64,000 nucleotides of DNA from Blattabacterium sp. (Mastotermes darwiniensis) str. MADAR (GTDB lineage: Bacteria > Bacteroidota > Bacteroidia > Flavobacteriales > Blattabacteriaceae). The notes under the pieces are model-generated. The model saw only the letters and a program-made list of their open reading frames with translations. It searched no databases and was not told the DNA's origin. Numbering within the stretch: the stretch's first letter is position 1; each line of letters opens with the position of its first letter. The DNA is taken from assembly GCF_000233435.1 (NCBI RefSeq), contig NC_016146.1, forward strand, positions 159,701 through 223,700, written 5' to 3'. The position numbers and the translations under genes are program-made. Below are positions 36,010 to 43,772 of this stretch, one piece after another.

Positions 36010-36435
36010 TTAATTTTTTTCTCTTCTTTTAATGGAAAGATAAGATTGTAAAATAAGGATGGCACTAATTTTATTTAAAATTTCTTTTTTTCTTCTCTTT
36101 TTTTTTTTTAAACCTAATTTTATCATTGTGTGAAATGCCATTTTAGATGTCAAACGTTCATCCAGTCGATCTATTATAATTTTAGGATGTTTTCTCTGAA
36201 ATTTATAAATAAATTTTTTAATAGACTTTTCTATTAAAAACTCTTTATTGTTAAATGTTTTAGGTAATCCTATAACAATTTTTTTTATCCGTTCATGATC
36301 TATAAAAATATCTAAAAAATTCATTAATTTATTAGTCGGAATGGCTTTTAGTCCAAATGCAAATTCTTGTGAAGAGTCTGTTATAGACAAACCTGTTATC
36401 ACTTCTCCGTAATCTATTCCCAATATTTTTTTCAT
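36010..36435 (-). CDS. ruvX: putative pre-16S rRNA nuclease / Holliday junction resolvase-like protein
   Basis: RNase H-fold protein of the YqgF/RuvX family, in E. coli implicated in 16S rRNA 5'-end maturation. The protein has 141 residues. GIDYGEVITGLSITD at the N-terminus, KKIVIGLPKT, and IIDRLDERLTSKMA hold the acidic active-site residues. A run of 12 A (plus-strand T at 36098-36109) codes KKKKRRKK-type sequence in frame. Its stop is three bases before the def start, so the two are co-transcribed. It faces dapD across a 50-base gap. Confidence 0.88.
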   Translation of the reverse strand: MKKILGIDYGEVITGLSITDSSQEFAFGLKAIPTNKLMNFLDIFIDHERIKKIVIGLPKTFNNKEFLIEKSIKKFIYKFQRKHPKIIIDRLDERLTSKMAFHTMIKLGLKKKKRRKKEILNKISAILILQSYLSIKRREKN

Positions 36436-36465
36436 TATAGTGTAACAAATATATTATTTATTTAC

Positions 36466-36473
36466 TACTTTTG
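36466..36473 (+). promoter_or_regulatory. candidate -7 box before dapD
   Basis: TACTTTTG fits TAnnTTTG exactly and is 13 bases before the dapD start codon, in the short gap divergent from ruvX. No TTG at the -33 spacing. Confidence 0.35.
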
Positions 36474-36485
36474 CTTTTTATCAGT

Positions 36486-37301
36486 ATGAATAAATTAAAA
36501 TTAGAAATAGAAAAGGCTTGGAATAAAGAAACATGGTCTACAGATAGTAATATAAAGAAAATAGTAATTCATGTGATTGATTATGTAGAACAAGGATTAA
36601 TAAGAGTTTCTGAATCCAGAAATGGAAAGTGGAGGGTAAATGAATGGATAAAAAAAGCTATAATTATGTATTTTTCCATTAAAAGGATGAATACCATAGA
36701 ATTAGGACCATTAGAATTTTATGATAAAATACCAATAAAAAATAAATTTAAAGAAAAGGGAATTCGCGTAGTTCCTCATGCAATAGCACGTTATGGTTCT
36801 TATATTTCTCCTGGAGTTATACTTATGCCTTCTTACGTAAATATAGGAGCATATATAGGAGAAAAAACAATGATAGATACATGGGCAACAATAGGAAGTT
36901 GTGCTCAAGTTGGAAAACGCGTTCATATAAGTGGAGGAGTTGGAATAGGAGGGGTATTAGAACCAATACAAAAGAATCCAGTAATTATTGAAGATGATGT
37001 TTTTGTTGGATCTAGATGTATTTTAGTGGAAGGTATTCTTATAGAAAAAGAAGCAGTATTAGGAGCAAATGTTGTTATAACTTCTTCTACTAAAATATTT
37101 GATGTTACAAATGAAAAACCTATAGAGATGAAAGGAGTAGTTCCTAAATACTCCGTAGTAATACCTGGATCTTATCCCAAGAAATTTCCTTCAGGAATAT
37201 ATCATATTCCATGTGCCATGATTATAGGAAAACGAAAATATAGCACTAATAAAAAAACCTCTTTAAATGAGGTATTGAGAACTCATCATATTGTTGTGTA
37301 A
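36486..37301 (+). CDS. dapD: 2,3,4,5-tetrahydropyridine-2,6-dicarboxylate N-succinyltransferase
   Basis: Succinylates tetrahydrodipicolinate in the succinyl branch of the lysine and diaminopimelate pathway. From ATG at 36486 it has 271 residues. The left-handed beta-helix (about 100-230) carries hexapeptide repeats such as GVILMPSYVNIGAYIG, GTMIDTWATIGSCAQVGKRVH-like sequence, and VFVGSRCILVEG; the C-terminus has the usual PGSYPKKFPSGIYHIPCA segment. An in-frame codon five residues upstream is possible but less typical. It begins the tight unit dapD-tsaC-cca-nrnA. Confidence 0.93.
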   Translation: MNKLKLEIEKAWNKETWSTDSNIKKIVIHVIDYVEQGLIRVSESRNGKWRVNEWIKKAIIMYFSIKRMNTIELGPLEFYDKIPIKNKFKEKGIRVVPHAIARYGSYISPGVILMPSYVNIGAYIGEKTMIDTWATIGSCAQVGKRVHISGGVGIGGVLEPIQKNPVIIEDDVFVGSRCILVEGILIEKEAVLGANVVITSSTKIFDVTNEKPIEMKGVVPKYSVVIPGSYPKKFPSGIYHIPCAMIIGKRKYSTNKKTSLNEVLRTHHIVV

Positions 37302-37303
37302 TT

Positions 37304-37882
37304 ATGTCTTTTCATAAAGAAATAGAAATAAGTGTAAAAATATTAAAAAAAGGAAAAGTTCTATTATATCCTACAGATACTGTATGGGGACTGGGGTGTG
37401 ATGCTTTTAATTTAAATGCTATAGAAAAAATATATAAAATAAAGAATAGAGATATTTCTAAATCTATGATTGTTTTAGTAGAAAAAATAGATCGTTTATA
37501 CGAATTAATAGAAAGAATTCCTAATTTAGTTAAGAGAATTATTCAGGATAATCATATAAAAAGAAAAAAACCTATTACTATAGTGTATGACAATCCTAGT
37601 AAAAAGATTTATAATCTATTGATAAGGGATAACACTTTAGCCATACGCCTAACTAACGATCTTTTTTGTAATAGTTTGATTAAAGAATTAGATAGACCAA
37701 TTGTATCTACTTCTGCCAATTTATCAGGATTTCAAAATCCTAAATACTTTTCGGATATTCATCCTTCTATATTAAGTAAAATTGATTATGCTGTGAATTT
37801 TCGTAGAAAAGAAAAGTCCCGTTATAATCATTCTTCTATAATAAAAATTATTTCAAATAAGGTTAAAATATTACGTGTATAA
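37304..37882 (+). CDS. tsaC: threonylcarbamoyl-AMP synthase (Sua5/YrdC family)
   Basis: Makes threonylcarbamoyl-adenylate from threonine, bicarbonate and ATP for t6A37 in ANN-decoding tRNAs such as the tRNA-Lys of this window. The protein has 192 residues, the single YrdC-domain form. Seen are GKVLLYPTDTVWGLGCDAFN near the N-terminus, KIYKIKNRDISKSMIVLV, TIVY, LAIRLTND, and PIVSTSANLSGF. It lies two bases after dapD and five before cca. Confidence 0.9.
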   Translation: MSFHKEIEISVKILKKGKVLLYPTDTVWGLGCDAFNLNAIEKIYKIKNRDISKSMIVLVEKIDRLYELIERIPNLVKRIIQDNHIKRKKPITIVYDNPSKKIYNLLIRDNTLAIRLTNDLFCNSLIKELDRPIVSTSANLSGFQNPKYFSDIHPSILSKIDYAVNFRRKEKSRYNHSSIIKIISNKVKILRV

Positions 37883-37887
37883 TTTCC

Positions 37888-39315
37888 ATGAATTTAATTT
37901 CTGCTGTTCATCGGTCTATATTTCGTATTGTTAGTCAATCTGCTCAAAATATACAACAAGATTGTTATGTTGTAGGGGGTTATGTTCGGGATTTCCTACT
38001 TAGAAGAAGTAGTCATCTTTTTTACAAAGATTTAGATATTCTAACAATAGGAGAAGGAATTAAATTAGCTCAAGAAGTATCTAAACATATAAAACCTTCT
38101 CCTAGAATAAATATATTTAAACGTTTTGGAACTGCTATGTTAGAATATAATAATCAAAAAATAGAGTTTGTTGGATCTAGAAAAGAATCGTATCATTTAT
38201 ATAGTAGAAAACCTATAATAAATTTCGGTACATTACAGGATGATCAAAATAGAAGAGATTTTACAATTAATGCTTTAGCTATTAGTTTAAACCAAAAAAA
38301 TTATGGAGAATTGATAGATCCATTTGGAGGTTTATTAGATTTGAAAAAAAAAATTTTAAGGACTCCATTAAATTCAGACAGAACTTATTCGGATGATCCA
38401 TTACGAATGATGCGTGCTATACGATTTGCTACTCAACTTAAATTTATCATAGAAGAATCTTCTTTTCAGTCCATTCAGAAAAATAAAAATAGAATAAACA
38501 TTGTTGCTATAGAAAGAGTAACAGAAGAATTTAATAAGATTCTTCTATCTAAGAATCCTTCTATAGGTTTATTTCTATTATATAAATCTGGATTATTATC
38601 AATGATATTACCGGAACTCACTCTATTGAAAGGGATAGGAGAAAAAGACGGTTATAAGCACAAAGATAATTTTGATCATACTTTACAAGTAGTGGATAAT
38701 ATAAGTCAAAAAGAAAAAAATTCTATTTGGTTAAGATGGGCTGCTTTACTTCATGATATAGGAAAATCCTACACTAAAAAATTTTTTCCAAAAACTGGTT
38801 GGTCTTTTCATGCACATGAATTTGTAGGATCAAAAATGGTCCCTAATATCTTTCAACGTTTAAAATTACCAAAAGGGAAACCTATGAAATATGTGAAAAA
38901 AATGATTCAGCATAGTTACAGGCCTATTTCGTTAATAGGAACTATCACTAGTGATTCTGCTCTTCGTAGATTATTATTTGATATGGGAAAAGATATAGAA
39001 GATTTAATCAATCTATGTATAGCGGATATTACTACAAAGAATATAGAAAAAAAAAATAGATATAAAAAAAATTTATTTTTTCTAATGGAAAGGATTAGAA
39101 AATTAGAAGATAGAGATCGTATTAAAAACTGGAAATCTCCTATATCAGGAAACGATATAATGAATGCTTTTCATATAGACCCATGTAAAAAAATAGGAAT
39201 CATAAAAAATTTTATTAAGGAATCTATTTTGGAAGGAAGAATATCCAATGAATTTCATTCTGCCTATTTTCTTATGTTAAAAAAAGGAAAAGAATTAGGA
39301 TTGAAAAAAAAATAA
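37888..39315 (+). CDS. cca: CCA tRNA nucleotidyltransferase with HD domain
   Basis: Adds or repairs the 3' CCA of tRNAs without a template. The protein has 475 residues. The nucleotidyltransferase head has VVGGYVRDFLLRR, KDLDILTIG with the metal-binding aspartates, RRDFTINALAI and DPLRMMRAIRFATQL. A C-terminal HD domain follows (LRWAALLHDIGKSYTK with the HD pair, MIQHSYRP). It is needed because the tRNA-Lys at 2378-2450 lacks an encoded CCA. It lies inside dapD-tsaC-cca-nrnA. Confidence 0.93.
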   Translation: MNLISAVHRSIFRIVSQSAQNIQQDCYVVGGYVRDFLLRRSSHLFYKDLDILTIGEGIKLAQEVSKHIKPSPRINIFKRFGTAMLEYNNQKIEFVGSRKESYHLYSRKPIINFGTLQDDQNRRDFTINALAISLNQKNYGELIDPFGGLLDLKKKILRTPLNSDRTYSDDPLRMMRAIRFATQLKFIIEESSFQSIQKNKNRINIVAIERVTEEFNKILLSKNPSIGLFLLYKSGLLSMILPELTLLKGIGEKDGYKHKDNFDHTLQVVDNISQKEKNSIWLRWAALLHDIGKSYTKKFFPKTGWSFHAHEFVGSKMVPNIFQRLKLPKGKPMKYVKKMIQHSYRPISLIGTITSDSALRRLLFDMGKDIEDLINLCIADITTKNIEKKNRYKKNLFFLMERIRKLEDRDRIKNWKSPISGNDIMNAFHIDPCKKIGIIKNFIKESILEGRISNEFHSAYFLMLKKGKELGLKKK

Positions 39316-39317
39316 AT

Positions 39318-40331
39318 ATGTTTTTTTCTAGTATTAACGGGGAATATAAAAAAAGAATTATATTATTACCACATCCTCATCCAGATGGAGATGCTTTAGG
39401 TTCATCTTTAGCACTTTTACTCTATTTAAGAAAACTTAAACATGATGTAGATTTAATATCGCCTACAGAATATTCTGAATTTTTCAAATGGATGCCTGGG
39501 ATTCAAAATCTTATTGTTTTTTCTGAAGAAAAAAAATACCTTATAAGAAAAAAAATAGTAGATTCCGATTATATTTTTTTTATAGATTTCAATAATCCAT
39601 CAAGATTAAAAACATTGATAAATTTTTTGGAATATTCTCAAGCAAAAAAAATATTAATAGATCATCATCCTTATCCTTATCCCTTGTATTTTGATTTTAT
39701 GTTTTTAGATCCAACGGCAGCTTCTACCAGTATTTTAGTATTTAGATTTCTATCTAAAATGAATGATTTAGACAAAATTGATCAAGAAATAGCTACCTGT
39801 TTATACGTTGGTTTAATGACAGACACTGGTTCTTTTCGTTTTCCTTCTGTTACCTATGAAACTCATTTTATTGCTGGGAAGTTGATAGAAAAGGGAATTA
39901 ATATTGAAAACATCTATAATCATTTACACGAAAGATATAACGAAAATAGGTTAAAAATTTTGTCTACAGCCTTGAAAAAACTAAAAGTAATAGAAAAATA
40001 TCGTACAGCATATACCAGCATTAATGCCTCTGATATAAATTTATACTCATACCAACAAGGGGATACCGAAGGTATTATTTCCTATGGATTAGGAATAAAA
40101 AATATTGTTTTTTCCGTTTTCTTTTTTGAAGAAAAAGAACTATCTCCGATTAGAGTTTCTTTTCGTTCAAGAGGGAATTTCGATGTCAACATCTTTGCTA
40201 GAAAACATTTTGGAGGGGGTGGACATAAAAATGCTGCTGGAGGAATATTGGAAAAAAGTCTATACGAAACAATTGAATACTTTTTAAGTATCATTCCTAA
40301 TTATCATAAAAATCTTATACTTTCCATTTGA
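39318..40331 (+). CDS. nrnA: DHH-family phosphoesterase (NrnA-like oligoribonuclease / pAp phosphatase)
   Basis: Probable nanoRNase that degrades short RNA oligomers and dephosphorylates pAp. The protein has 337 residues. DHH motifs are PHPHPDGDALGSSLALLLYL near the N-terminus, IDFNNPSRL, ILIDHHPYPYP with the DHH core, GLMTDTGSFRF, and the DHHA1 motif FGGGGHKNAAGG at the C-terminus. It starts two bases after cca. The 3' end overlaps the convergent thioredoxin-family gene by 17 bases. Confidence 0.87.
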   Translation: MFFSSINGEYKKRIILLPHPHPDGDALGSSLALLLYLRKLKHDVDLISPTEYSEFFKWMPGIQNLIVFSEEKKYLIRKKIVDSDYIFFIDFNNPSRLKTLINFLEYSQAKKILIDHHPYPYPLYFDFMFLDPTAASTSILVFRFLSKMNDLDKIDQEIATCLYVGLMTDTGSFRFPSVTYETHFIAGKLIEKGINIENIYNHLHERYNENRLKILSTALKKLKVIEKYRTAYTSINASDINLYSYQQGDTEGIISYGLGIKNIVFSVFFFEEKELSPIRVSFRSRGNFDVNIFARKHFGGGGHKNAAGGILEKSLYETIEYFLSIIPNYHKNLILSI

Positions 40332-40878
40332 TATTACATCCGTAACTTGGTTTTATTTTTGGATATGTTATTTTTTCTATTCCTTCTAAAATATCTTGTA
40401 ATATTTCTCTCACATCGTTTCCTGTAACAGGAATTCCATTTCCTGGTCTAGAATCATCTAATTGTCCATGATAACATAAATTTCCTAGACCGTTAAATAT
40501 AAAAAATTCAGGAGTACATTTAGCCCCATAATACTTAGCTACTTCTTGTTTTTCATCAAAAAAATAAGGAAATGGATAACCCAATTGATGAGATATTTTT
40601 TTCATTTCCTCAGGAGAATCTTCTGGATATTTTTCGATATCGTTAGAATTTATAGCCAAAAAAGAAACTCCTTTAGGAATATATTCCTTAGTTAAACGTA
40701 CTAATTCTGGATTAATATGTTTGACATACGGACAATGATTACAAATAAACATAATGACAGTAGCTTTATCGGAAAAAAAATTTTTAAGAAATTTATTCTT
40801 TCTTGATATAGATTCTAATAATTCAAAATTTTTTATTTTTATTTTTCTAATCTCATTAGAAGAATGGGTAACGACCAT
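40315..40878 (-). CDS. thioredoxin-fold protein (redoxin / AhpC-TSA-like)
   Basis: The 187-residue protein has a thioredoxin fold with VIMFICNHCPYVKHI near residues 40-55, holding two cysteines in a CNHC arrangement. AINSNDIEKYPEDSPEEM, YFFDEKQEVAKYYGAKCTPEFFIF and the later HGQLDDSRPGN segment are typical of a family widespread in Bacteroidetes. It lacks a clear signal peptide and so probably acts in the cytoplasm as a peroxidase or reductase; substrate unknown. It is the last gene of the minus-strand group nif3-like, coiled-coil protein, thioredoxin, and overlaps nrnA by 17 bases. Confidence 0.85.
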   Translation of the reverse strand: MVVTHSSNEIRKIKIKNFELLESISRKNKFLKNFFSDKATVIMFICNHCPYVKHINPELVRLTKEYIPKGVSFLAINSNDIEKYPEDSPEEMKKISHQLGYPFPYFFDEKQEVAKYYGAKCTPEFFIFNGLGNLCYHGQLDDSRPGNGIPVTGNDVREILQDILEGIEKITYPKIKPSYGCNIKWKV

Positions 40879-40896
40879 ACATATTTATTTTTTTAA

Positions 40897-41688
40897 TTAT
40901 TTTTTTGAACAAAAAACAAAAGATTTCTTCTTTTCTTCTTCAGCTAATTCTTCGTCTATTAATATCCTTCCACTATGTTCATCTATTAAAAGTTTATTTC
41001 GTTGTATTAGCTCGGAATACTTTTGTGGAGTTATAGAAAGATAGGATCCTAATGGAGCTCCTCTTTGAACTGGAGCAACAGCTATTCCATTTTTAACCCT
41101 ATTTCTTATTTTTTTATAAGTTTTTAATAAATTATTATCTACTTTTTTAGCAAAAAATATAGATTTTTCTAGTAAAATTTTTTCTTCTTTTTCATTTTCT
41201 AATAAAATTTTATTTAATTCTTTTTTTTTATGAAAAAGATGTTCTTTTTGATTTCTAAAAATTTCTTCTTTATTTTCTAAAAGTTTCTTACTTTTATAAA
41301 TTTTAAGATTCATTTCTTGTATTCTTTTTTCAGATAATTGAATTTCTAATTTCTGATAATCAATTTCTTTTTCTATAAAATATAATTCCTTGTGATTTCT
41401 TACAACATTATCCTTTTGTTTCTCATATTGTTTGATCAAATTCTCAGAGTATTTAATTTCTTTGTTTTTTTTATCAATATTTTGTTCGATAGAAATAATT
41501 TCCTCATAAATATCTTTTAATGTTATTTTTACCTTTTCAAGTTCTTCTTCCAATTTATTTATTTCCACGGGTATATTTATACGGAAGTTTTTTATTTCAT
41601 CCATACGAGAATCTATCAATTGAAGATTGTATAAAACTCTTAATTGATCTGCAACTTTGGTAACAGTTTCTTGTATTTTATTTTCCAT
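40897..41688 (-). CDS. CT398-type coiled-coil protein with a cysteine-free zinc-ribbon region
   Basis: The protein has 263 residues. Residues 1-190 are a long coiled coil; residues 205-250 align with the C-terminal zinc ribbon of the CT398/DUF164 family (GIAVAPVQRGAP, then DEHSGRILIDEEL). The four positions that hold the zinc cysteines in other phyla are here P212, S215, D236 and S239, so no zinc can bind there; the only cysteine is C260. I think flavobacterial relatives share this, but cannot check. Function is unknown; in Chlamydia the relative interacts with sigma-54 and flagellar-type proteins. It sits eight bases after the nif3-like gene, a common pairing. Confidence 0.8.
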   Translation of the reverse strand: MENKIQETVTKVADQLRVLYNLQLIDSRMDEIKNFRINIPVEINKLEEELEKVKITLKDIYEEIISIEQNIDKKNKEIKYSENLIKQYEKQKDNVVRNHKELYFIEKEIDYQKLEIQLSEKRIQEMNLKIYKSKKLLENKEEIFRNQKEHLFHKKKELNKILLENEKEEKILLEKSIFFAKKVDNNLLKTYKKIRNRVKNGIAVAPVQRGAPLGSYLSITPQKYSELIQRNKLLIDEHSGRILIDEELAEEEKKKSFVFCSKK

Positions 41689-41696
41689 GATATTTT

Positions 41697-42800
41697 TTAA
41701 TAAAAATATTTAACTGGACTAGTATGAATTTCTGATTCGTAAATAGGAATATGAACAAATTTTTTATCTAAAAAAGATTTTAGTAAATTCTTATTGAATT
41801 TTTCAGATTCATAATGCCCTATATCTACAATTAATATTTTATTTTCCGATTTAAAAAAATCATGATATTTAAAATCAGATGATATAAAAACATGAGCATT
41901 CTCTTTTATAGCTGTTTCAATACCAAATCTTCCTGAACCTGTAATCATCGCTATTTTTCTAATTTTTCTTCCTATGAATGGAGAATGTCTAATACAGAGC
42001 AAATTCATTCTATTTTTTAAATAAAGAAGAAAATCATATTCATTCATTTCTTCCAGTAAATATCCTATTATTCCTATACCTATATAGGGATTAATATTTT
42101 CAATATTATAAATCTCATAGGAGACTTCTTCATAAGGATGACTTTTAAAAAGAGCTTCTTTAATTATATTTAATTTATGAAATGGAAAAACCACGTTAAT
42201 ACAAGTTTCTTTTTCCATATGAAAATCTCCTTTTTTACCAAAAAGAGGTTTAGAATTTTCATTCCCCATAAAACTTCCAAATCCATCAAAGTTATAACTG
42301 CAACGGCTATAATTAGAAATATTTCCAGCTCCTGCCTCAAATAAAGAATTTCTAACTTTATCAGCATAAGAAACTGGGACATAAGTTGTTAATTTTCTTA
42401 TAGTTCCTTTCTTAGGAAAAATTACCTTTTCTCTATTTAATTGCAAAAATTTTGATATATAAGAAGTAGATCCTTCCCATATTACGTCCAAATTAGTATG
42501 AATGACATAAATGGATACATCATTTTTCAATGCGGAAATAACAACTCTTTCTGATAAATTTTTTCCTGTTAAACTTTTTATAGATTGTAAAAATATAGGA
42601 TGAAAGGATATGATAAGATTGCATTTTTTATTTATAGATTCTGAAAGTACCTCTTCAGTAAGATCTAAAGTTATCAGTATTTTTTTTACTTTTTGATCAT
42701 ATGAACCGACTATTAATCCTATATTATCATAAGATTCTGCATATTCTATAGGAGCTAAACCTTCTAATTCTTTAGCGATATCTCGTACTAAGATTTCCAT
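41697..42800 (-). CDS. Nif3-like dinuclear metal centre protein
   Basis: The 367-residue protein belongs to the Nif3/YbgI/YqfO family (also annotated as GTP cyclohydrolase I type 2 homologue), which forms hexamers with a two-metal site; its biochemical role is unsettled. The N-terminal half has ELEGLAPIEYAESYDNIGL, LIISFHPIFL and YVIHTNLDV with metal-binding histidines. The insert (about 130-230, with LYEAGAGNISNY-like and SHPYEEVSYEIY sequence) is PII-like. The C-terminal half has MITGSGRFGIETAI and ILIVDIGHYESEKF. It heads the minus-strand unit and is divergent from lipA. Confidence 0.88.
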   Translation of the reverse strand: MEILVRDIAKELEGLAPIEYAESYDNIGLIVGSYDQKVKKILITLDLTEEVLSESINKKCNLIISFHPIFLQSIKSLTGKNLSERVVISALKNDVSIYVIHTNLDVIWEGSTSYISKFLQLNREKVIFPKKGTIRKLTTYVPVSYADKVRNSLFEAGAGNISNYSRCSYNFDGFGSFMGNENSKPLFGKKGDFHMEKETCINVVFPFHKLNIIKEALFKSHPYEEVSYEIYNIENINPYIGIGIIGYLLEEMNEYDFLLYLKNRMNLLCIRHSPFIGRKIRKIAMITGSGRFGIETAIKENAHVFISSDFKYHDFFKSENKILIVDIGHYESEKFNKNLLKSFLDKKFVHIPIYESEIHTSPVKYFY

Positions 42801-42851
42801 AAAAAGATAAAAAAAAACACAAGAAAAAGTATGACAAATTTATAAAAAAAA

Positions 42852-42881
42852 TTGATTTTATTGTATTTAAAATTATATTTT
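42852..42881 (+). promoter_or_regulatory. candidate promoter of lipA
   Basis: TTG at 42852-42854, then 19 bases, then TATATTTT at 42874-42881. This has the Bacteroidetes -33/-7 arrangement (TTG-N19-TAnnTTTG) with one mismatch in the -7 box. It is the most complete promoter I can see, and lies 23 bases before the lipA start in the 104-base divergent gap. Confidence 0.5.
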
Positions 42882-42904
42882 TAATTATAAACTAAAAAAT
42901 AATC

Positions 42905-43759
42905 ATGAATTTAATTCAAAAAAAACCTAATTGGATAAGAGTTAAATTTCCTATTGGAAAGAATTATAATAGATTACAAAAATTAGTGGCCTTACATAAA
43001 TTAAATACAATTTGTCAAAGTGGAAGTTGTCCTAATATAGGAGAGTGTTGGGAAAAAGGTGTCGCTACTTTTATGATATTGGGAAATGTTTGTACAAGAT
43101 CCTGTAGATTTTGTGGAGTAAAAACAGGACGTCCTGAAAACGTAGATTGGGAAGAACCAGAAAAAGTAGCAAGATCCATTAAAATATTGAAAATTAAACA
43201 TGTGGTTATTACTTCTGTGAATAGAGATGATTTAAAAGATATGGGTGCTTCTATATGGAGAAAAACCATACAATTAACCAAAGATATCAATCCATCTATA
43301 ACAATAGAAACCTTGATACCTGATTTTAAGGGAGAAAAAAAAATCATAGAAAAAATAATATCTTCCAAACCGGAAGTAATTTCTCATAATGTAGAAACTG
43401 TTCCTAGGTTAACAAAGAAAATTCGTATTCAAGCGAAATACGATCGTAGTCTTAAAGTATTACAATACATTAAGGAAAAAAATAAAAATATTCGGACAAA
43501 AACTGGAATCATGTTAGGATTAGGAGAAAAAATAGAAGAAATATTGGAAACCATGAAGGATATAAAAGACTCTAAAGTAGATATTCTTACAATAGGACAA
43601 TATTTGCAACCTTCTTTCAAACACTTTCCCGTACATTCTTTTGTTTTACCAGATCAATTTCAAAAATTGAAAAAAATTGGATTAAAATTGGGTTTTAAAT
43701 ATGTAGAGAGTGGACCTCTAGTTCGTTCTTCTTATCATGCGGAAAAGCATGTAAAATAA
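42905..43759 (+). CDS. lipA: lipoyl synthase
   Basis: Radical SAM enzyme that inserts two sulfurs into octanoyl groups on the E2 and H proteins. It serves pyruvate and branched-chain dehydrogenases, whose E1 genes are in this window. The protein has 284 residues. The auxiliary cluster is in CQSGSCPNIGECW and the radical SAM cluster in CTRSCRFC; ITSVNRDDL, SHNVETVPRL and the C-terminal VRSSYHAE also match. It is monocistronic: divergent from the nif3-like gene and convergent with the helicase gene 13 bases on. Confidence 0.95.
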   Translation: MNLIQKKPNWIRVKFPIGKNYNRLQKLVALHKLNTICQSGSCPNIGECWEKGVATFMILGNVCTRSCRFCGVKTGRPENVDWEEPEKVARSIKILKIKHVVITSVNRDDLKDMGASIWRKTIQLTKDINPSITIETLIPDFKGEKKIIEKIISSKPEVISHNVETVPRLTKKIRIQAKYDRSLKVLQYIKEKNKNIRTKTGIMLGLGEKIEEILETMKDIKDSKVDILTIGQYLQPSFKHFPVHSFVLPDQFQKLKKIGLKLGFKYVESGPLVRSSYHAEKHVK

Positions 43760-43772
43760 AATGAAATATTTT

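Noticed and set aside
43015-43368. A 117-codon open frame antisense to lipA
   Set aside because: It lies wholly within lipA, has no recognisable motif or leader, and open antisense frames are common in this AT-rich sequence.
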